DNA from: Gammaproteobacteria bacterium
Lineage (GTDB): Bacteria > Pseudomonadota > Gammaproteobacteria > Steroidobacterales > JABDKV01
DNA: 60,166 bases
Direction: 5' to 3'
NCBI GenBank assembly: GCA_013003425.1
Contig: JABDJB010000049.1
Coordinates: 1-60,166, forward strand
This document shows, piece by piece, positions 57,524 to 60,166 of the stretch; position 1 is the stretch's first letter, and each line of letters begins with the position of its first letter. The position numbers and the translations under genes are program-made. Below the pieces are notes generated by a model. That model made no database searches and was not told the origin of the DNA. It saw only the letters and a list, made by a program, of their open reading frames with translations.

Positions 57524-58719
57524 GCGGACGCATTTCAACCCAGGCGCTGTACCTGCAGTCGCTGGCATCGATGCTGAACCAGCAGGCAGCGCTGGCGCGC
57601 ACGCAGCAGCAGGTCGGCACCGGGCGGCGCTTTGCTACAGCGGCCGATGACCCCGTGGCAGCATCACGCGAACTCGACCTCAACCGCTCGCTCGGCCGGC
57701 TGGCCCAGCTGAAGCAGAACATCAGCGTTGCCAACCACCGTCTCGGCCTGGAGGACAACGCACTGGCCGAAGTCACTGACACACTGCAGCGGGTGCGTGA
57801 GCTGGCAGTGCTGGCCAACTCCGATACTAACGAAGGGTCGCGTGACGTAATCGTCGAAGAACTCAACCAGCTGCTGGGTCACCTGGTGCAGACTGCCAAT
57901 GCCAGTGACGGCGAGGGTGGCTACCTGTTTTCCGGTTTTTCCGCGGACGGCCAGCCATTCGTTCGCGACAACACCGTAGTGCAGTATCGCGGCGACCAGG
58001 GCCAGCGTTTCCTGCAGATTGGTCCCGAGCGTCGCGTTGCCGACAGTGATTCCGGTGCCGCGGTGTTCCAGTTTGTGCGCAACGGCAACGGCAGCTTTAC
58101 AACGGCGGCAGCGTCCGAGAACAGCGGCAGCGCAATCATCGATAACGGCGCCGTGCGAAATGCCGGTGCGTGGGTCCCGGGCAGGTACGAAATCTCCTTC
58201 GGCACGGCGAATGACTACGAAGTAAAAGACGATTTCGGTGCGGTAGTGGCCAGCGGTACCTACGAGGACGGCGGTGTGATCAGCTTTAACGGCATCGATG
58301 TCTCGCTCAGCGGGCCGGCTGCGTCGGGCGATCTTTTCGTGATCGAGCCGGCGCAGTACCAGGATATTTTTGCCATGGTGCAGGGCTTTATTGATACCGC
58401 GACCGGCCAGTCGGCCGACAGCGGGGCGCGCGCCATATTTCACTCTGAAATGAATACCGTGCTCGGTAACCTCGACCAGGCACTGGAGCATATCGCCCGC
58501 GTACGCACCCGCGTCGGTACCCGGCTGAGCGCGCTTGACGACCAGCAGCAGATGAATCTCGACAGCAAACTTTCGCTGGAAACCACCTTGTCTGATGTAC
58601 GCGATATCGACCTGATCGAAGCGGCCAGCCGTCTCGATCTGGAGCGCGTTGCGCTGCAGGCCGCGCAGCAGGCTTTCCTGCGGGTACAGAACCTGTCGCT
58701 GTTCCGTCTGCTCGGCTGA
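57520..58719 (+). CDS. flgL: FlgL, hook-associated protein 3
   Basis: This is a 399-residue flagellin-like junction protein. MSGRISTQALYLQSLASMLN, ARTQQQVGTGRRFATAADDP, RVRELAVLANSDTNEGSRDV and the C-terminal SDVRDIDLIEAASRLDLERV are family features. It forms the second junction layer beneath the filament and ends the flgB operon. Confidence 0.94.
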   Translation: MSGRISTQALYLQSLASMLNQQAALARTQQQVGTGRRFATAADDPVAASRELDLNRSLGRLAQLKQNISVANHRLGLEDNALAEVTDTLQRVRELAVLANSDTNEGSRDVIVEELNQLLGHLVQTANASDGEGGYLFSGFSADGQPFVRDNTVVQYRGDQGQRFLQIGPERRVADSDSGAAVFQFVRNGNGSFTTAAASENSGSAIIDNGAVRNAGAWVPGRYEISFGTANDYEVKDDFGAVVASGTYEDGGVISFNGIDVSLSGPAASGDLFVIEPAQYQDIFAMVQGFIDTATGQSADSGARAIFHSEMNTVLGNLDQALEHIARVRTRVGTRLSALDDQQQMNLDSKLSLETTLSDVRDIDLIEAASRLDLERVALQAAQQAFLRVQNLSLFRLLG

Positions 58720-58778
58720 CCTGTCGCTGCCCGATACCCGACTGGAGGGGTCGCTATATAACAGAATACGGATATTGC

Positions 58779-58805
58779 TCAAGGAATTTCATCCTGGGTC
58801 GATAC
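58779..58805 (+). promoter_or_regulatory. Sigma-28 promoter of the flagellin gene
   Basis: TCAAGGAA, 11 nt, then GTCGATAC, close to the FliA consensus with exact spacing. It lies about 90 nt upstream of the flagellin ATG, between flgL and fliC. Confidence 0.75.
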
Positions 58806-58896
58806 AGCGGCTGGAGGGAGACACGTCACACGGCGTGAATCCAGGACAGCAGGCCATTGGCCCGCTTGTGGAGTATCAACCAGGAGGGGAGCAACA

Positions 58897-60166
58897 ATGG
58901 CTCTGACCATCAACACCAATGTGATGTCACTGAATGCCCAGCGAAATCTGTCGACTTCCGACAGCACTCTCGCACAGGCACTACAGCGGCTGTCGACCGG
59001 GCTGCGTATCAACAGCGCCAAGGACGATGCCGCTGGTCTCGCGATTTCCGACCGGTTCACCACGCAGATTCGTGGCCTGAACCAGGCAGTGCGAAATGCC
59101 AACGACGGTATTTCACTTGCCCAGACAGCGGAAAGCGCACTCAGCGAGGTTAGCAATAACCTGCAGCGGATTCGTGAACTTGCCGTACAGTCGGCCAACG
59201 CCACGAACTCTGATTCCGATCGCGCAGCACTCGATGCCGAGGTGCAGCAGCGCCTCGCAGAGATTGACCGCATCGCGTCGCAGACTACGTTCAACAACCG
59301 CAAGGTTCTGGACGGCAGCTTCGGCGATGCGGTGTTCCAGGTTGGCGCCAACGTCGCCGAGACCATCCAGGTCAGCCTGAACTCGGGCGTGCGTATTAAC
59401 CAGATGGGCCAGATCGCGTCGCTGGAAGGCAACGCGGTAACCAGCTCGGATCTTACTGACGGTGGGTTCACTATCCAGATCGGCAGTAACGAAGCTGTTG
59501 TTATTGGTTCCAGCGTTGACGGCGCCGAGGCGGTTGGCCAGGCGGCAGACAGTGCGTATGCGAAAAAATTCGCTATCGACGCTGCCGGCGTTACCGGCCT
59601 GACCGTACAGGCCAACTCCAGCGTCACTTCGACATTTGCCGATGTGACGGATGCTGTCAGTGGTACCTATTCGTTGTCGATCAATGGCGTGTCTGTCTAC
59701 GACGGGTTTGATCTCAGCGATCCAGGCAATGATCCGCTGAACAAGGCGACGGTTGTAACCGCAGTCAACCAGAAAGCGGCTGACACCGGCGTGCGCGCAT
59801 CAATCGATGGCAGTGGTGATGTCGTGTTAACGTCGGCCGAAGGCCGCAATATCCAGGTCGATGAGACGGCGGGAGCAGCCCAGGGTTTTACCGGCACTAT
59901 TGGTGGTACGGCCTTCACGACTGCCGGCGCACAGACCGGGACCGAGCGTGGCACGCTGACGCTCAGCGCTTCTGAGAACATCGCCCTGAGTGGCGCCGAC
60001 GCTGCCTTCATCGGCTTCGCCGATGGCCAGACCGTTACCGTCGATACCACGACGCTTGCCACCGTTGATATCACCAGTGTTGCGGACGCGAACAACGTGA
60101 TTCAACGGGTCGACGCGGCGCTGACCTCGGTCAGCAGCTTCCGCAGCACGCTTGGTGCGATCCAGA
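58897..60166 (+). CDS. fliC: Flagellin (3' end cut by window)
   Basis: This gene is open from ATG 58897 (behind AGGAGGGG) to the window end, giving 423 residues. The D0/D1 N-terminus is complete: [60 protein letters not shown]. The central variable domain (about 175-375) is Thr/Ser/Ala-rich. The final residues ([17 protein letters not shown]) are the start of the conserved C-terminal D0/D1 helix, so about 55-60 residues are missing. It is made late under FliA. Confidence 0.95.
   Translation, partial: MALTINTNVMSLNAQRNLSTSDSTLAQALQRLSTGLRINSAKDDAAGLAISDRFTTQIRGLNQAVRNANDGISLAQTAESALSEVSNNLQRIRELAVQSANATNSDSDRAALDAEVQQRLAEIDRIASQTTFNNRKVLDGSFGDAVFQVGANVAETIQVSLNSGVRINQMGQIASLEGNAVTSSDLTDGGFTIQIGSNEAVVIGSSVDGAEAVGQAADSAYAKKFAIDAAGVTGLTVQANSSVTSTFADVTDAVSGTYSLSINGVSVYDGFDLSDPGNDPLNKATVVTAVNQKAADTGVRASIDGSGDVVLTSAEGRNIQVDETAGAAQGFTGTIGGTAFTTAGAQTGTERGTLTLSASENIALSGADAAFIGFADGQTVTVDTTTLATVDITSVADANNVIQRVDAALTSVSSFRSTLGAIQ

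Overview
The window reads as chromosomal DNA of a GC-rich, free-living, polarly or laterally flagellated gammaproteobacterium. The reasons are the sigma-54/sigma-28 flagellar promoter signatures, a bifunctional FlgJ, a PomAB-type (sodium-type) motor pair, the LexA box form CTG-N10-CAG, a Fur-like box before a TonB receptor, and REP-like repeats with GTGGGAGCGGC arms. A marine or sediment lineage is plausible, but this is inference. Most genes are packed into operons with 1-8 nt start/stop overlaps.

Layout. 1-9.1 kb holds accessory genes: a truncated poly-Gly lipoprotein, a PAS-LuxR regulator, a DUF222-HNH nuclease under a textbook LexA-controlled promoter, a CotH-like protein, then an overlapping minus-strand set (DUF4956 membrane protein, SdiA-regulated-like propeller, SHCLG hydrolase) and a Shewanella-like metallophosphatase. 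9.1-19 kb is a complete reductive pyrimidine catabolism island. Two divergent arms encode a yeast-type cytosine deaminase, PreT/PreA dihydropyrimidine dehydrogenase, dihydropyrimidinase, beta-ureidopropionase, an NCS1 permease, an omega-amino-acid:pyruvate aminotransferase and MmsA. Together these take cytosine/uracil/thymine through beta-alanine (or its methyl analogue) to acetyl-/propionyl-CoA. preT appears to start at CTG, overlapping the hydA stop.

19-31 kb is mixed. It has a lipoprotein cytochrome c, two glycosyltransferases and a bidirectional terminator. Next is a signal-peptide-bearing, Cys-repeat protein that looks like a HvfA-type oxazolone/thioamide RiPP (metal-binding) precursor with a GlyGly-CTERM-like tail and no maturase beside it. 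The stretch also holds a Fur-boxed TonB receptor, a large secreted protein with repeated H[TR]SCS domains, an NlpC/P60 lipoprotein, a triheme cytochrome, cardiolipin synthase and a DUF899 protein.

31-42 kb holds signalling and redox genes: a GAF-GGDEF cyclase, an fdhD-DUF7009-YdeP-type molybdoenzyme operon, arginine deiminase, and a tight CHASE-histidine kinase / REC-HDOD / REC-degenerate-HD-GYP module followed by a CPBP protease and a CBS-GGDEF protein.

42-60 kb is the flagellar locus. On the minus strand lies flgA-flgM-flgN-pomA-pomB-PilZ-HDOD/degenerate GGDEF. On the plus strand lies flgBCDEFGHIJKL followed by a flagellin gene cut by the window end. Divergent sigma-54 promoters sit between flgA and flgB; sigma-28 promoters precede flgM, pomA (weaker) and fliC. 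Several c-di-GMP-related proteins border and join the motor operon, so motility and c-di-GMP signalling look linked here. No tRNA, rRNA, CRISPR array or insertion sequence was recognised.
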